DNA from: RCIO01 sp035555795
Lineage (GTDB): Bacteria; Pseudomonadota; Alphaproteobacteria; Rhizobiales; Rhizobiaceae
NCBI GenBank assembly: GCA_035555795.1
Contig: DATMGE010000050.1
Coordinates: 61,043-125,042 of the forward strand
Direction of reading: 5' to 3'
Length of the DNA: 64,000 nucleotides
Every line of letters begins with the position of its first letter. The stretch's first letter is position 1. The notes under the pieces were generated by a model. The model saw only the letters and a program-made list of their open reading frames with translations. It was not told the origin of the DNA and did not search any database. Made by a program: the position numbers and the translations under genes. Shown here one piece after another: positions 50,537-58,410 of this stretch.

Positions 50537-51273
50537 TTGCGGAAGCCTCCGTCTATCGGCACCACCGCGCCGTCGAGATAGCTGGCCTCCGCGCTGGCGA
50601 GGAAGGCGCAGAGTTCGGCGACTTCCTCGGGCTCTCCTGCGCGCGGCAGGATGCTGCCTTGCAGGGTGGGCTCCATGGCCCTGGCGCCAAGCCCGTCGAT
50701 CATCTCGGTTCCGATGAAGCCGGGCAGGATGGCAGCCGCCCGCACGCCCTTCTCCCGGCCGGCGCGCGCGATCAGCCGCGTCATGCCGACGAGGCCGGCC
50801 TTGGTGGCGGAATAGGGCACTTGCCCCTCCTTGCCGGCGCGGCCGGCGAGGCTGGAGATCGACACGACACAGCCTTTCGACTGCGCCAGCAGCGGCAGGG
50901 CGGCTTGCGTCAGCCGGATCGTATTGGCGAGGTTGACGGTGAGCACCTCCTGCCATTGCCCGGGCGGCATCAGGGCGAAGGGCCCGTCACGGGTCAGGCC
51001 GGCATTGTTCACCAGCAGATCGAGCCTGCCCCAGCGCTCCGCCACGATTTGTGGCAGGCCGGCGACGGATTCCGCATCGCCGATGTCGCATGCGACGAAT
51101 GCGACATCGGCCGCCCCCGCCTGACGGGCCGCTGCCGCGGTGTCGCGCGCCGCATCCTCGCGGGTTGCGTAGGTGAAGGCGATATGCGCGCGCTCCCGGG
51201 CCAGACGCAGGACGATCGCCCGGCCGATGCCGCGGCTCCCGCCGGTGACCAGAACGACTTTCTTCATCGTCAT
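50533..51273 (-). CDS. 3-ketoacyl-ACP reductase (FabG-like SDR)
   Basis: 246 residues: TGGSRGIGRA cofactor loop (10-19), NNAG, SISSLAGRAGKEGQVPYSATKAG with the Ser-Tyr-Lys catalytic set, and LPGFIGTEM. It would reduce the beta-keto group after each KS step. Stop and start overlap with the KS gene. Nine bases separate it from the degenerate SDR upstream. Confidence 0.94.
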   Translation of the reverse strand: MTMKKVVLVTGGSRGIGRAIVLRLARERAHIAFTYATREDAARDTAAAARQAGAADVAFVACDIGDAESVAGLPQIVAERWGRLDLLVNNAGLTRDGPFALMPPGQWQEVLTVNLANTIRLTQAALPLLAQSKGCVVSISSLAGRAGKEGQVPYSATKAGLVGMTRLIARAGREKGVRAAAILPGFIGTEMIDGLGARAMEPTLQGSILPRAGEPEEVAELCAFLASAEASYLDGAVVPIDGGFRK

Positions 51274-51282
51274 CGCGCGCCC

Positions 51283-51921
51283 TCAGAAATTGCCGTCATA
51301 GACGCCGCTGCCGAAGTGCACGACGGAACCGTTCATCGGCAGGCGCTGGCGGGAAAGCCAGAAGGCGAGCGTGTCGGCGATGGCCGCCAAAGGCAGAGGC
51401 CTGTATTTCCGTGCATAGGACCCGATACCCGCCCGCGCCGTACTCCACGCCGCCGGCTCGGCCATCTCGGCGACCGGCTGGAACACCGCCGCATTTGCAA
51501 ACACGCCGAAGCGCGCAACCTCCTTGGCAAGCGCACGGACCGCGCCGATGCGCATATGGTGGGTGACCGGCGCGCTGGGCAAAGGGAGGTAGTAGGAAAA
51601 GCTGTCATCCGGCGCGAGCACCCAGATCTGGCCGTTGCCGCGCTCGATCATCGCGCGCGATACGGTCTGCAGGGTGGCCAGAAACGCCGCGCCCTCCGCC
51701 GCGACGGCATCGGCCAATTGTCCTTTCGCCAGGAGGCTGGCCTCGTCCAGCGCCGAGATGTTGAAGATCACCGCATCTGCGGATGAGATCGCTTCCGCGT
51801 CGCGAACCTTGTCGCGCTGCATGGAAACGACATCGAAACCCGCTTCCGACAGGAGCGCCGCCAATGCAGGCCCGATCCCATGGGCGGCATCGACGATCAG
51901 GATCGTGGGAGACTCGGCCAT
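51283..51921 (-). CDS. Degenerate SDR-like protein, probably not a reductase
   Basis: 212 residues with SDR architecture, but the glycine motif is DAAHGIG and the YxxxK site is replaced (SAPVTHHMRIGAVRAL). The C-terminal LPMNGSVVHFGSG keeps the family end. The ATG at 51919-51921 with TGAGG upstream is preferred to the in-frame start at 51972. It may be a structural partner of the FabG-like protein. Confidence 0.72.
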   Translation of the reverse strand: MAESPTILIVDAAHGIGPALAALLSEAGFDVVSMQRDKVRDAEAISSADAVIFNISALDEASLLAKGQLADAVAAEGAAFLATLQTVSRAMIERGNGQIWVLAPDDSFSYYLPLPSAPVTHHMRIGAVRALAKEVARFGVFANAAVFQPVAEMAEPAAWSTARAGIGSYARKYRPLPLAAIADTLAFWLSRQRLPMNGSVVHFGSGVYDGNF

Positions 51922-51932
51922 CGCGACGATCC

Positions 51933-53021
51933 TCAATGTACCGTTGCGAGATCGACCACCGCGTAGGTCCACGAGGCGGTTTCCGCCGCCACGACACCCA
52001 CGGGTTCGCCGCCCGGCCGGACACGGCCGGCACGCACCGCGAAGTCCAGCGCCATCACCATGGCCGCACCCGGTATGTTGGCCGTGCGGTCGCCGACATA
52101 ATACATGAGCCCGTCGAGCCCCATGACGAGTTCCGGCACGATCATCGACATGAGCGAGCGGTTTGCCTGCGGCACGATGATGGTGCCATAGGCTTCCGCC
52201 GTGCGGCCGCCATTGCTGATGAGGTCGGTCACGGCATTGCCGACAATCTCGGGCAGAAGCCGGCTGATAAGACGGTGATTGTGCGTGGTCTGCACCGGGA
52301 CGAGCTTCCTTTCGTCGGGCCCGATCAGCAGGCCCTCGCGCTCGTGGGGATGGGCTGACACGGCGTTGGAGTATCCGACCGCGAGCGCCGACCTGCGGCC
52401 CCGCGCGCCATCGGCGGCGCTGACGATCATGGCGGCAGCGCCGTCGGCGAAGATCAGCCCGTTGATCATGTCGGAGGAGTTAGGTGTTGTGTTCTGGAGC
52501 AGCCGCTCGCCGTAATAATAGGGCGACATGCATTCCGCGCCGCAAATCAGCACGGTGCGGGCGCGCCCCGATCGGATCATCGTCTGGGCAAGAATGAGCC
52601 CCTGTATCGCGGCGGCGCAGCCTCCGCGCAGGTCGCAAAGCTGCGCCCGCTCGACGCCGAGCCGCCGCTGGAGCTGCCGTGCCAGCGGCGGCATGATGAC
52701 GTCCGGAGTTGCGGTCGTGGTTATGATGAAGTCGATTTCGCCCAGAGGCACCTCGGCATCCGCAATTGCCGCGCAGGCGGCGCGATAGGCGAGTTCCGCC
52801 GTGCCGAGGTCCTTTTCGGCACGATTGCCCGTATCGGGCGCGATCACGAAATGCCGCTGCTCGACGCCGAAATAGCGCATCAGGTCTGCCACCGGCACAT
52901 CGGGCAGCCGCGCCGCGATAGCGTCATTGGTCACCGGCTCGCCCGGAAGGTATGAGCCCAGGCCGATGATGAAGGTCTCGTCGTCTTTGCCGGGAGAAGC
53001 CTGCTGCTGGCGCGGGTTCAC
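51933..53021 (-). CDS. KAS III-like (FabH family) protein with altered active site
   Basis: 362 residues starting at GTG 53019-53021, which overlaps the ACP stop. Thiolase fold with Cys135 in DLRGGCAAAIQG. The FabH catalytic His motif (PHQAN) reads VPQAN at 283-287 (Pro284 in place of His), and the GN-Asn motif reads GDRTANIP (310-317). Such changes occur in KAS III homologues that act as acyltransferases or load unusual starters. It is probably the chain-initiating or chain-modifying enzyme of the operon. Confidence 0.82.
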   Translation of the reverse strand: MNPRQQQASPGKDDETFIIGLGSYLPGEPVTNDAIAARLPDVPVADLMRYFGVEQRHFVIAPDTGNRAEKDLGTAELAYRAACAAIADAEVPLGEIDFIITTTATPDVIMPPLARQLQRRLGVERAQLCDLRGGCAAAIQGLILAQTMIRSGRARTVLICGAECMSPYYYGERLLQNTTPNSSDMINGLIFADGAAAMIVSAADGARGRRSALAVGYSNAVSAHPHEREGLLIGPDERKLVPVQTTHNHRLISRLLPEIVGNAVTDLISNGGRTAEAYGTIIVPQANRSLMSMIVPELVMGLDGLMYYVGDRTANIPGAAMVMALDFAVRAGRVRPGGEPVGVVAAETASWTYAVVDLATVH

Positions 53022-53311
53022 GACAGGCGGCTCACGACATAGCGGGTGAGGGCGCTCACCGTGGCGCATTCGTTCTCGAAGAAGGCGCGGTCGAGCGTCT
53101 CGATCTTGAAGCCGAACTTCTGCTGCACCGCCACCGCGACTTCCAGCGCTGCGAGGGAGTCGAGACCAAGCCCGTTGACCTCGTCGAAGAGCGGCGTGTC
53201 GCCATTGATCTGCTCGCGCTCGAAGCCGAGGTCGGCGAGGTCCAGCCCGTCCAGCAGGATGTCGCCGATGATGGCGTCTTCGATTTCAGCAGCGTCGATT
53301 GCGGTCGTCAT
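53018..53311 (-). CDS. Acyl carrier protein
   Basis: 97 residues, acidic, with the phosphopantetheine serine Ser52 in NGLGLDSLAALEV. The ATG at 53309-53311 with GGGGAA upstream is preferred to a GTG at 53329. It is not the housekeeping AcpP, being longer with an N-terminal extension and placed between dehydratase and KAS III genes. It should carry the growing chain. Confidence 0.92.
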   Translation of the reverse strand: MTTAIDAAEIEDAIIGDILLDGLDLADLGFEREQINGDTPLFDEVNGLGLDSLAALEVAVAVQQKFGFKIETLDRAFFENECATVSALTRYVVSRLS

Positions 53312-53325
53312 GGTGGTTCCCCTGT

Positions 53326-53730
53326 TCACGATTGAATGTTTGCGAGGCGGAAGGTCATGCTGGCGCGGGCATGCCGCGCGCCGTCGACCATCACCGCGCA
53401 GCGCGCCGCCAGACCGTCCTCGCCGTGTCCGGCGATGCGCGCGCTGAAGCTGACCTCCTGACCCGGCAGCACCGGGCGATGGAAGGTGACGGTATCCACC
53501 GCGATCGAACCCACATCTGCGGAAGCGGCCTGCTTCACGGCGTGGAGACCGGCGAATATCATGCCGTCCAGCAGGATGACGCCGGGCACCACCGGGAAGC
53601 CCGGAAAGTGGCCGCGCAGGAAATCCTCCCGCCCGAAAGCATGGGTTAGCGTGGTCACCGCGCGCTGCGTGTCATGGGCGATGGCGTCGCCGAAGACATC
53701 CGCGAGGCGGCTCAGCTCGAAAGCGCTCAT
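53326..53730 (-). CDS. FabZ-like hotdog dehydratase, His-bearing partner
   Basis: 134-residue hotdog protein with the catalytic His of HFPGFPVVPGVILLDGM (His41). The second catalytic residue, Glu in FabZ (the E of IIEGMAQ-type helices), is Asp55. It overlaps the next hotdog gene by four bases. See the pairing argument in the entry at 53727. Confidence 0.85.
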   Translation of the reverse strand: MSAFELSRLADVFGDAIAHDTQRAVTTLTHAFGREDFLRGHFPGFPVVPGVILLDGMIFAGLHAVKQAASADVGSIAVDTVTFHRPVLPGQEVSFSARIAGHGEDGLAARCAVMVDGARHARASMTFRLANIQS

Positions 53731-54227
53731 CCCGCCGCTTCCTCCCGCCGGGCCAATATGTCGAGCATCGCCTCGCAGACGGGGTGGCCGTCCACCAGCG
53801 CCGTACCGGCGAACCCGTATCGCGGAAAGGCGCCCTCGACCCATCGGACATGGATCGTCGCGCTGAACCTGCCGGCCGGCGGCGGGTTCATCGTGATCTC
53901 CCGCAGCGACGGGATGATGCCGATCTCGACCGTGGGGTCTCCGTGGCGGATCAGCGCCAGCGACAGCTGCGCCATGCCTTCGATCAGCAGCGAGGGGCTC
54001 GCATGGGAGCCGTAGGCGAACCGTTCCGCGTCGCCATTGAACTCCACAAGTGCGACCGCCGTGTCGCTGCTCATATGGATGATGCGATCGATCATCACGA
54101 AGGGCGGAGCCCATTTCGCGCCGCGAATGCCCGCCAATATATCGACGGGCGGCGAGACGCTGGCGCCTTCGCCGATGGGCAGCGATGCCTTGAGTGCCGT
54201 GGCGGTCACGATCCGTCTTCCCTGCAA
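53727..54227 (-). CDS. FabA/FabZ-like hotdog protein, Glu-bearing partner; first gene of the synthase operon
   Basis: 166 residues: PFVMIDRIIHM, then YGSHASPSLLIEGMAQLS. The helix keeps the Glu (IEGMAQ), but the usual G-H-F-P loop is remodelled to GSHASP. The two neighbouring hotdog proteins thus keep different halves of the FabZ active site, consistent with a heterodimeric dehydratase, as reported for ApeI/ApeP-type pairs in aryl polyene systems. A promoter and the ATACC-N8-AGTAT site lie directly upstream. Confidence 0.82.
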   Translation of the reverse strand: MQGRRIVTATALKASLPIGEGASVSPPVDILAGIRGAKWAPPFVMIDRIIHMSSDTAVALVEFNGDAERFAYGSHASPSLLIEGMAQLSLALIRHGDPTVEIGIIPSLREITMNPPPAGRFSATIHVRWVEGAFPRYGFAGTALVDGHPVCEAMLDILARREEAAG

Positions 54228-54255
54228 ATGTCGAGAGCGATGCGATTGTGGCGGG

Positions 54256-54302
54256 ACACTAGGCGGCGGTCGCGGCGGGCGGAAATACCAAGAAAAGAGT
54301 AT
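54256..54302 (-). promoter_or_regulatory. Synthase-operon promoter with ATACC-N8-AGTAT site
   Basis: Inverted repeat ATACC (54285-54289), N8, AGTAT (54298-54302). A TAGTGT -10-like element (54256-54261, minus strand) places the repeat centre at about -44 from the predicted start near 54249. This is the position expected for an activator that overlaps the -35 region. The same motif occurs twice at 57585-57651. Confidence 0.6.
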
Positions 54303-54323
54303 GCCGCACCGTAGCGAATCCGT

Positions 54324-55124
54324 TCACAGCGGCCATAGCGGCAGGCCGCGCAAGGCCTGTACGAACAGTGCGGCGGTCGAGGCGACGAGCAGTAATGCCG
54401 CCGCCATGACGAGCGGGCGCGCCCGGCGCGGCGCGAGCCTGTCGGCGGCATAGCCCACGACGGGCAGGATCTGCATTGCGTGCAGCGCGACGAAGTGGGA
54501 CGGGCGCAGGTCGCCCGTGATGCGCGACCAGCCCAGCAGGGGCATGCCGACATCGCCGCCCGCCGCTTCGCCTACGGAGTGGCTGTAGACCACGCCCGAC
54601 ATGTAGCCAGTGACGATCAATGTCAGCACGGGCGAAAGCAGCAGGCCCAGCATCGCGCCAAGCCGCAGGCCGGATCCGTTGTCGCCCTGTCGCCACATCC
54701 AGAGGCCCATGACGAAAGGCACGACGATGAGCAGCGTCGCGCCGACCCCCATCAGCCCATACATGCCGGTTTCAAAGCCGGTATCGAAGTTGAAATGCGA
54801 ATGACGTCCCCGCGCCGCCTGGAAGGCGAGGTAGCCGACCTCGAACAGGGCGAAGCCGACCGACCACTGCACCAGGCGCGACATGGTCCGGCCCCGCCGC
54901 GTCGCCTGTGCCAGGAACGACGCCAGCAAAGCAAGCGTCAGGAAATGGACCGCCAGCGAGATCGCAAATTTCAGCGGCTTGACCCATACGCCGACGCCGT
55001 CGAGCGTGCGGGCATCGACAAGGGCTGGCGGGATCAGGACGATCGTCAGGGCGACCATGAACCATGCCGCCATCAGCCATTCGCGGGATGCGGCCTCGTC
55101 ATCGAGGGCGGCGTGGCTTTTCAT
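54324..55124 (-). CDS. Seven-to-eight-helix membrane protein, unknown family
   Basis: 266 residues, with hydrophobic segments across most of its length and conserved-looking polar motifs between them: VKPLKFAISLAVHFLTL, RHSHFNFDTGFE and LRPSHFVALHAMQILPV. The several histidines near membrane faces could bind metal. The start overlaps the ABA4-like stop (ATGA). Third gene of the FAD-enzyme operon. No function can be assigned. Confidence 0.72.
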   Translation of the reverse strand: MKSHAALDDEAASREWLMAAWFMVALTIVLIPPALVDARTLDGVGVWVKPLKFAISLAVHFLTLALLASFLAQATRRGRTMSRLVQWSVGFALFEVGYLAFQAARGRHSHFNFDTGFETGMYGLMGVGATLLIVVPFVMGLWMWRQGDNGSGLRLGAMLGLLLSPVLTLIVTGYMSGVVYSHSVGEAAGGDVGMPLLGWSRITGDLRPSHFVALHAMQILPVVGYAADRLAPRRARPLVMAAALLLVASTAALFVQALRGLPLWPL

Positions 55125-55558
55125 GCCGGCATCCGTCGTGCCGTTTGCGCGACTGCGCGTGTGATGAGGAACAGAACGAGGCCGACTGGCGGAAAGATGA
55201 AGGTGATGAACAGGATCACCGCCTGGATCAGCCGCGACAGGCCCATGCGGTCGGCCTGTTCGGCAATCCAGCAGCCGACGAACAGGTCGAAGGCCAGATA
55301 GTGCAGCCAGCCGGCCACGAGCAGTTCGTCGGTGGAAAACAGGACGCGCACCGCTTCCAGCGACCCGTAGCCGCCGCCGGAGCCGAAGAAGCGCGACAGC
55401 GTGATCGCCGCATAGACGAGGCCGAAGAGGCCGGGAATGAGATATTTCGGGACGGCATTGATGACCGGAAACCGTCGCGGCAGCAGGATAAGGATCATCC
55501 AGCCCAGAAAGACGATGGAATTGCCGAGGCTGAAGATGAGATCAGGCGCGAGCGGCAT
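55121..55558 (-). CDS. ABA4-like (DUF4281) membrane protein
   Basis: 145 residues with four hydrophobic helices and the family signature TDELLVAGWLHYLAFDLFVG, followed by IAEQADRMG. In plants ABA4 is needed for neoxanthin formation. Bacterial relatives are uncharacterised and are sometimes near carotenoid genes. Here it overlaps the carotenoid-desaturase-like gene by 17 bases, supporting a role in polyene chemistry. Confidence 0.82.
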   Translation of the reverse strand: MPLAPDLIFSLGNSIVFLGWMILILLPRRFPVINAVPKYLIPGLFGLVYAAITLSRFFGSGGGYGSLEAVRVLFSTDELLVAGWLHYLAFDLFVGCWIAEQADRMGLSRLIQAVILFITFIFPPVGLVLFLITRAVAQTARRMPA

Positions 55559-57497
55559 CCGCGATCTCCATCGGCTGCGGCGCGGTGTCGTCGGCCGCCA
55601 GCGCGCGTGCGGGCCTGTGCAGAGCGTCGGCGAGAAGCGCCTGCGCGGCGAAGGCGCCGGAGAGGGCTGTCGGCTCCACGCCGCCGCCCTGTGTCATCGC
55701 GCCGGCAAAAACCATGTTGCGCAGCGGCGTCCTGATCGGCAGTCCCCCGGCGGGATCCTTCAGCCCGTAAATAGCGCCGTGCCGGGTCCAGCCATAGCGG
55801 TGAAAGGTCACCGGGCTGGCATCGGTACGGTAGACGATGCGCGAATCGAGATCGGGCACCAGCCGGCGCGCCACGTCGAGAATGGCGTCCGCAGTCAGCG
55901 TCTTGCGTTGAACATAGCCGTCGGAGCGGCGGAATGCCTTGAGATTCTCCGTCGCCTCGGCGGGGAACCATGAGGCCGATTCTTCTGGTTCGGCGAGCTG
56001 GAAAAGGTCGATGGTCGAATAGCCCTCCGGCGCGCAGGAAGGGTCCACGGCAGCGGTGAAGATCACCTCCGTATGCACCTCCCCATCCTTCACATGCACG
56101 ATCGGCGGCAGGTCGAGCGCGCCCCGCACGCCGATATGCATGCCCGCGGCGGAGCAGGAAGGGATCAACTCGCCAAACTGCCGCTGCATCGCATCGCGGA
56201 CCGGCCCGTCCTCGAGCAGTTCGCGCATCAGCGTGCCCGGATCGGCATTGCAGACGATGGCGGTTGCCTTCACTGCCGTCTCCGCGCCCTTGTGGTCGCG
56301 CACTATAAGGCCGCGCGCGATGCCGTCTTCCTGCACTACGCGCGTCACCCGCGTGCGCAGCCTGACCTCGCCGCCGCGTTCCTCGACTGCATCGGCCAGA
56401 ACCTGCGCGAAATGCCCCGACCCCCCGGCGGGATAGGCGCCGCCGATGAAGAAATAGGCATAGAGGGGGATCATTGCGCCGACGCTTATGAGTGCGGGGT
56501 CATGTGTGCGATAGGCGGCGATGCCCTCGATCAACTCGAGCGCCGCCATGTCCTTCACATGGCGGGCGGCGAAACTGCGCCATGGCCTTGCGACCCAGGC
56601 CGCCGCGATCGGATGCTCGCTGGCGAAGGTCATGGCGTCCCGCGCGGTGAGCGGCGCGCCGGGGAAGCCGTTATGATAGCTGGCGGTGGAATACATGGCG
56701 ATGTAGATTCGGTGGATCTCATCGAATAGCCTGGCGATGCCTGCGGCATCTGCCGGGAACATGTCGCCCAGCCGCGACACCAGCAGCCGCCAGTCGCGCG
56801 GTACGTCGAGTTCGCGTCCATCGAACAGGAAGCGGTGATCCAACTGGCGCCATGATACGGCGCCCGTCTTTCCGAGTCGCTTCAGCAGCACGTCGAGCGT
56901 ACCGTCCGGCCACCAGCCGGAAAAATCATGCACGCCGGAATCGAAACGGAAGATCAGCCGCTGGCCGGTTTCAGGGTCGCGCGCGCGGCGGATCCAGTGG
57001 TGGCAGAAGCCGCCGGGCCGGTCGTGCTGTTCCAGCACGATGACCTTCAGCCCGCTATCGGCAAGCAGCGCAGCCGCGGTCAACCCGCCTATGCCCGAGC
57101 CGATCACCGCGACATCATATGCGTCCGGCTCGCCTCCGGAAAAATGCGGCCGTGGCCAAGGGTTGCGCTGGTCGCCGGCCGCGCGGCGCTTGAGGTCGAA
57201 GCGGATCCACAATGGCGGCAAGAGCGCCGACAGGACGCCGCCGACCGCCAGCGGCAGCCCCCATGCGGCGGGCGGCAGTTCCAGCGACAGGGCCACGGCG
57301 AGCCAGAAGGTCAATATCGCCCAGAGCGCCGATATCGCCATGTTGATGGTCTCGAACAGCGGCGTATCCTTGACCGTGCGATAGAACAGGGCGGCGAAGG
57401 GCGCCGTCCACGGCAGGCGCAGCAGCACGCTCAGCCCCATGCCGCAGGCCAGAGCGAGCATGGCGACAGGTATGGCGCTGGACGAAAAATCCATCAT
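55542..57497 (-). CDS. CrtI/CRTISO/RetSat-like FAD oxidoreductase with N-terminal membrane domain
   Basis: 651 residues. An added N-terminal region with three hydrophobic segments (about 8-28, 52-72, 79-97) precedes a FAD-binding domain: GSGIGG at 133-138 with Glu156 for ribose contact, then RPGGFCHHW. Near the C-terminus GAIYGLKDP and NMVFAGAMTQGGGVEPTALSG form the second FAD segment typical of phytoene desaturase, carotenoid isomerase and retinol saturase families. The ATG at 57495-57497 follows GGGAAG. It likely desaturates, saturates or isomerises a polyene made by the adjacent synthase operon. No phytoene synthase gene is in the window. Confidence 0.85.
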   Translation of the reverse strand: MMDFSSSAIPVAMLALACGMGLSVLLRLPWTAPFAALFYRTVKDTPLFETINMAISALWAILTFWLAVALSLELPPAAWGLPLAVGGVLSALLPPLWIRFDLKRRAAGDQRNPWPRPHFSGGEPDAYDVAVIGSGIGGLTAAALLADSGLKVIVLEQHDRPGGFCHHWIRRARDPETGQRLIFRFDSGVHDFSGWWPDGTLDVLLKRLGKTGAVSWRQLDHRFLFDGRELDVPRDWRLLVSRLGDMFPADAAGIARLFDEIHRIYIAMYSTASYHNGFPGAPLTARDAMTFASEHPIAAAWVARPWRSFAARHVKDMAALELIEGIAAYRTHDPALISVGAMIPLYAYFFIGGAYPAGGSGHFAQVLADAVEERGGEVRLRTRVTRVVQEDGIARGLIVRDHKGAETAVKATAIVCNADPGTLMRELLEDGPVRDAMQRQFGELIPSCSAAGMHIGVRGALDLPPIVHVKDGEVHTEVIFTAAVDPSCAPEGYSTIDLFQLAEPEESASWFPAEATENLKAFRRSDGYVQRKTLTADAILDVARRLVPDLDSRIVYRTDASPVTFHRYGWTRHGAIYGLKDPAGGLPIRTPLRNMVFAGAMTQGGGVEPTALSGAFAAQALLADALHRPARALAADDTAPQPMEIADAARA

Positions 57498-57556
57498 GGC
57501 AGCTTCCCGGTTGGGACTGCCGATGGTCCGGAGGATTCGGCGGTCGATTCCGGCAA

Positions 57557-57651
57557 GGCATAGGCGGACGAAAACGAGGTGTGGATACCTCGAAATTGGT
57601 ATCCCGCCGCAGTGATGCGCGCCGCGCGGGACCATACCCACAAAAGGGTAT
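57557..57651. promoter_or_regulatory. Divergent promoter region with two ATACC-N8-GGTAT sites
   Basis: Site 1: ATACC (57585-57589), N8, GGTAT (57598-57602), inside a 7-bp inverted repeat GGATACC/GGTATCC. Site 2: ATACC (57634-57638), N8, GGTAT (57647-57651). For the FAD-enzyme operon a TATGCC -10-like element (57557-57562, minus strand) puts site 1 near -44. For the regulator genes TTGTAA (57672-57677) puts site 2 near -43. This suggests activation of both operons by the encoded response regulator. Confidence 0.65.
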
Positions 57652-57699
57652 TCCACGAACGGCCCCGCAGCTTGTAAGGCACAGGCTGGCGTAGCATGC

Positions 57700-58410
57700 T
57701 TGTCGGATTGGAGCGGGTTCAGATTGACGGGCGACGCATCGAAACAGGCCGGCGGACGCCGTTATCGGATTGTCCTGACCGAGGACGACGAGCCGGTGCG
57801 CAACCGCCTCGCGACGCTTTTGCGCGACTGGGAAGGTGCCGACCTCATCGCCGAATGCGCAACGCTCGCCCAGAGCATGGCCGCTATCGACAAATTGCAG
57901 ATCGATCTCCTGATCACCGATCTGAAGCTGCCGGACGGCCATGGTACGGAGGCGATCCGCCGGCTGCGTGCCGCCCAGCCCGACGCCGAAGCCATGGTGA
58001 TCTCGGTGCTCGCCGATGAAACCACCGTGCTTGACGCGATCGAAGCCGGGGCGTCCGGCTATCTTCTCAAGGATGCCGAATCGATCGACCTGATCGAAGC
58101 GATAAACGACCTGATGAGCGGTCGCTCGCCCATCTCGTCGCGGATCGCGCGCGTGCTCGTGCGCCGGCTCGGCATGGCCAACCGCGACAGCCAGCCCGGC
58201 GAGCAGGCGAAGAGCCTGCTGACGCTGCGCGAAATGGATATTCTTTGGGGCATCGCCAAGGGTTTCACGAATGCGGAGATTGCCGAACGGCTGGGCATCT
58301 CGCGCCAGACCGTCCCCGTTCATATCCGCAACATCTACCGCAAGCTCGAAGCGTCCAATCGCGCCGAGGCGGTGTTCGAAGCCTCCCGTCTGGGGCTTAT
58401 CCGGCTATGA
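57700..58410 (+). CDS. NarL/LuxR-type response regulator
   Basis: About 236 residues. Receiver domain with acidic pair Asp29-Asp30 (TEDDEP), phosphoacceptor Asp74 (LLITDLKLPDG) and the Lys of SGYLLKDAE. C-terminal LuxR-type helix-turn-helix LTLREMDILWGIAKGFTNAE with GISRQTVPVHIRNIY. The frame starts at TTG 57700. Another TTG at 57724 is possible, and no ATG fits. It overlaps the kinase gene (ATGA). It probably binds the ATACC-N8-GGTAT motif and controls both adjacent operons and itself. Confidence 0.9.
   Translation: MSDWSGFRLTGDASKQAGGRRYRIVLTEDDEPVRNRLATLLRDWEGADLIAECATLAQSMAAIDKLQIDLLITDLKLPDGHGTEAIRRLRAAQPDAEAMVISVLADETTVLDAIEAGASGYLLKDAESIDLIEAINDLMSGRSPISSRIARVLVRRLGMANRDSQPGEQAKSLLTLREMDILWGIAKGFTNAEIAERLGISRQTVPVHIRNIYRKLEASNRAEAVFEASRLGLIRL

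Noticed and set aside
50537..50956. N-terminal extension of the KS-CLF protein by 140 codons
   Set aside because: That stretch is the antisense-phase shadow of the FabG-like gene. The KS fold begins at the GTG overlapping the fabG stop.
48236..57497. Calling the cluster a standard aryl polyene or carotenoid locus
   Set aside because: No ammonia lyase, aryl ligase, glycosyltransferase, MMPL exporter, phytoene synthase or prenyl transferase is present in the cluster.
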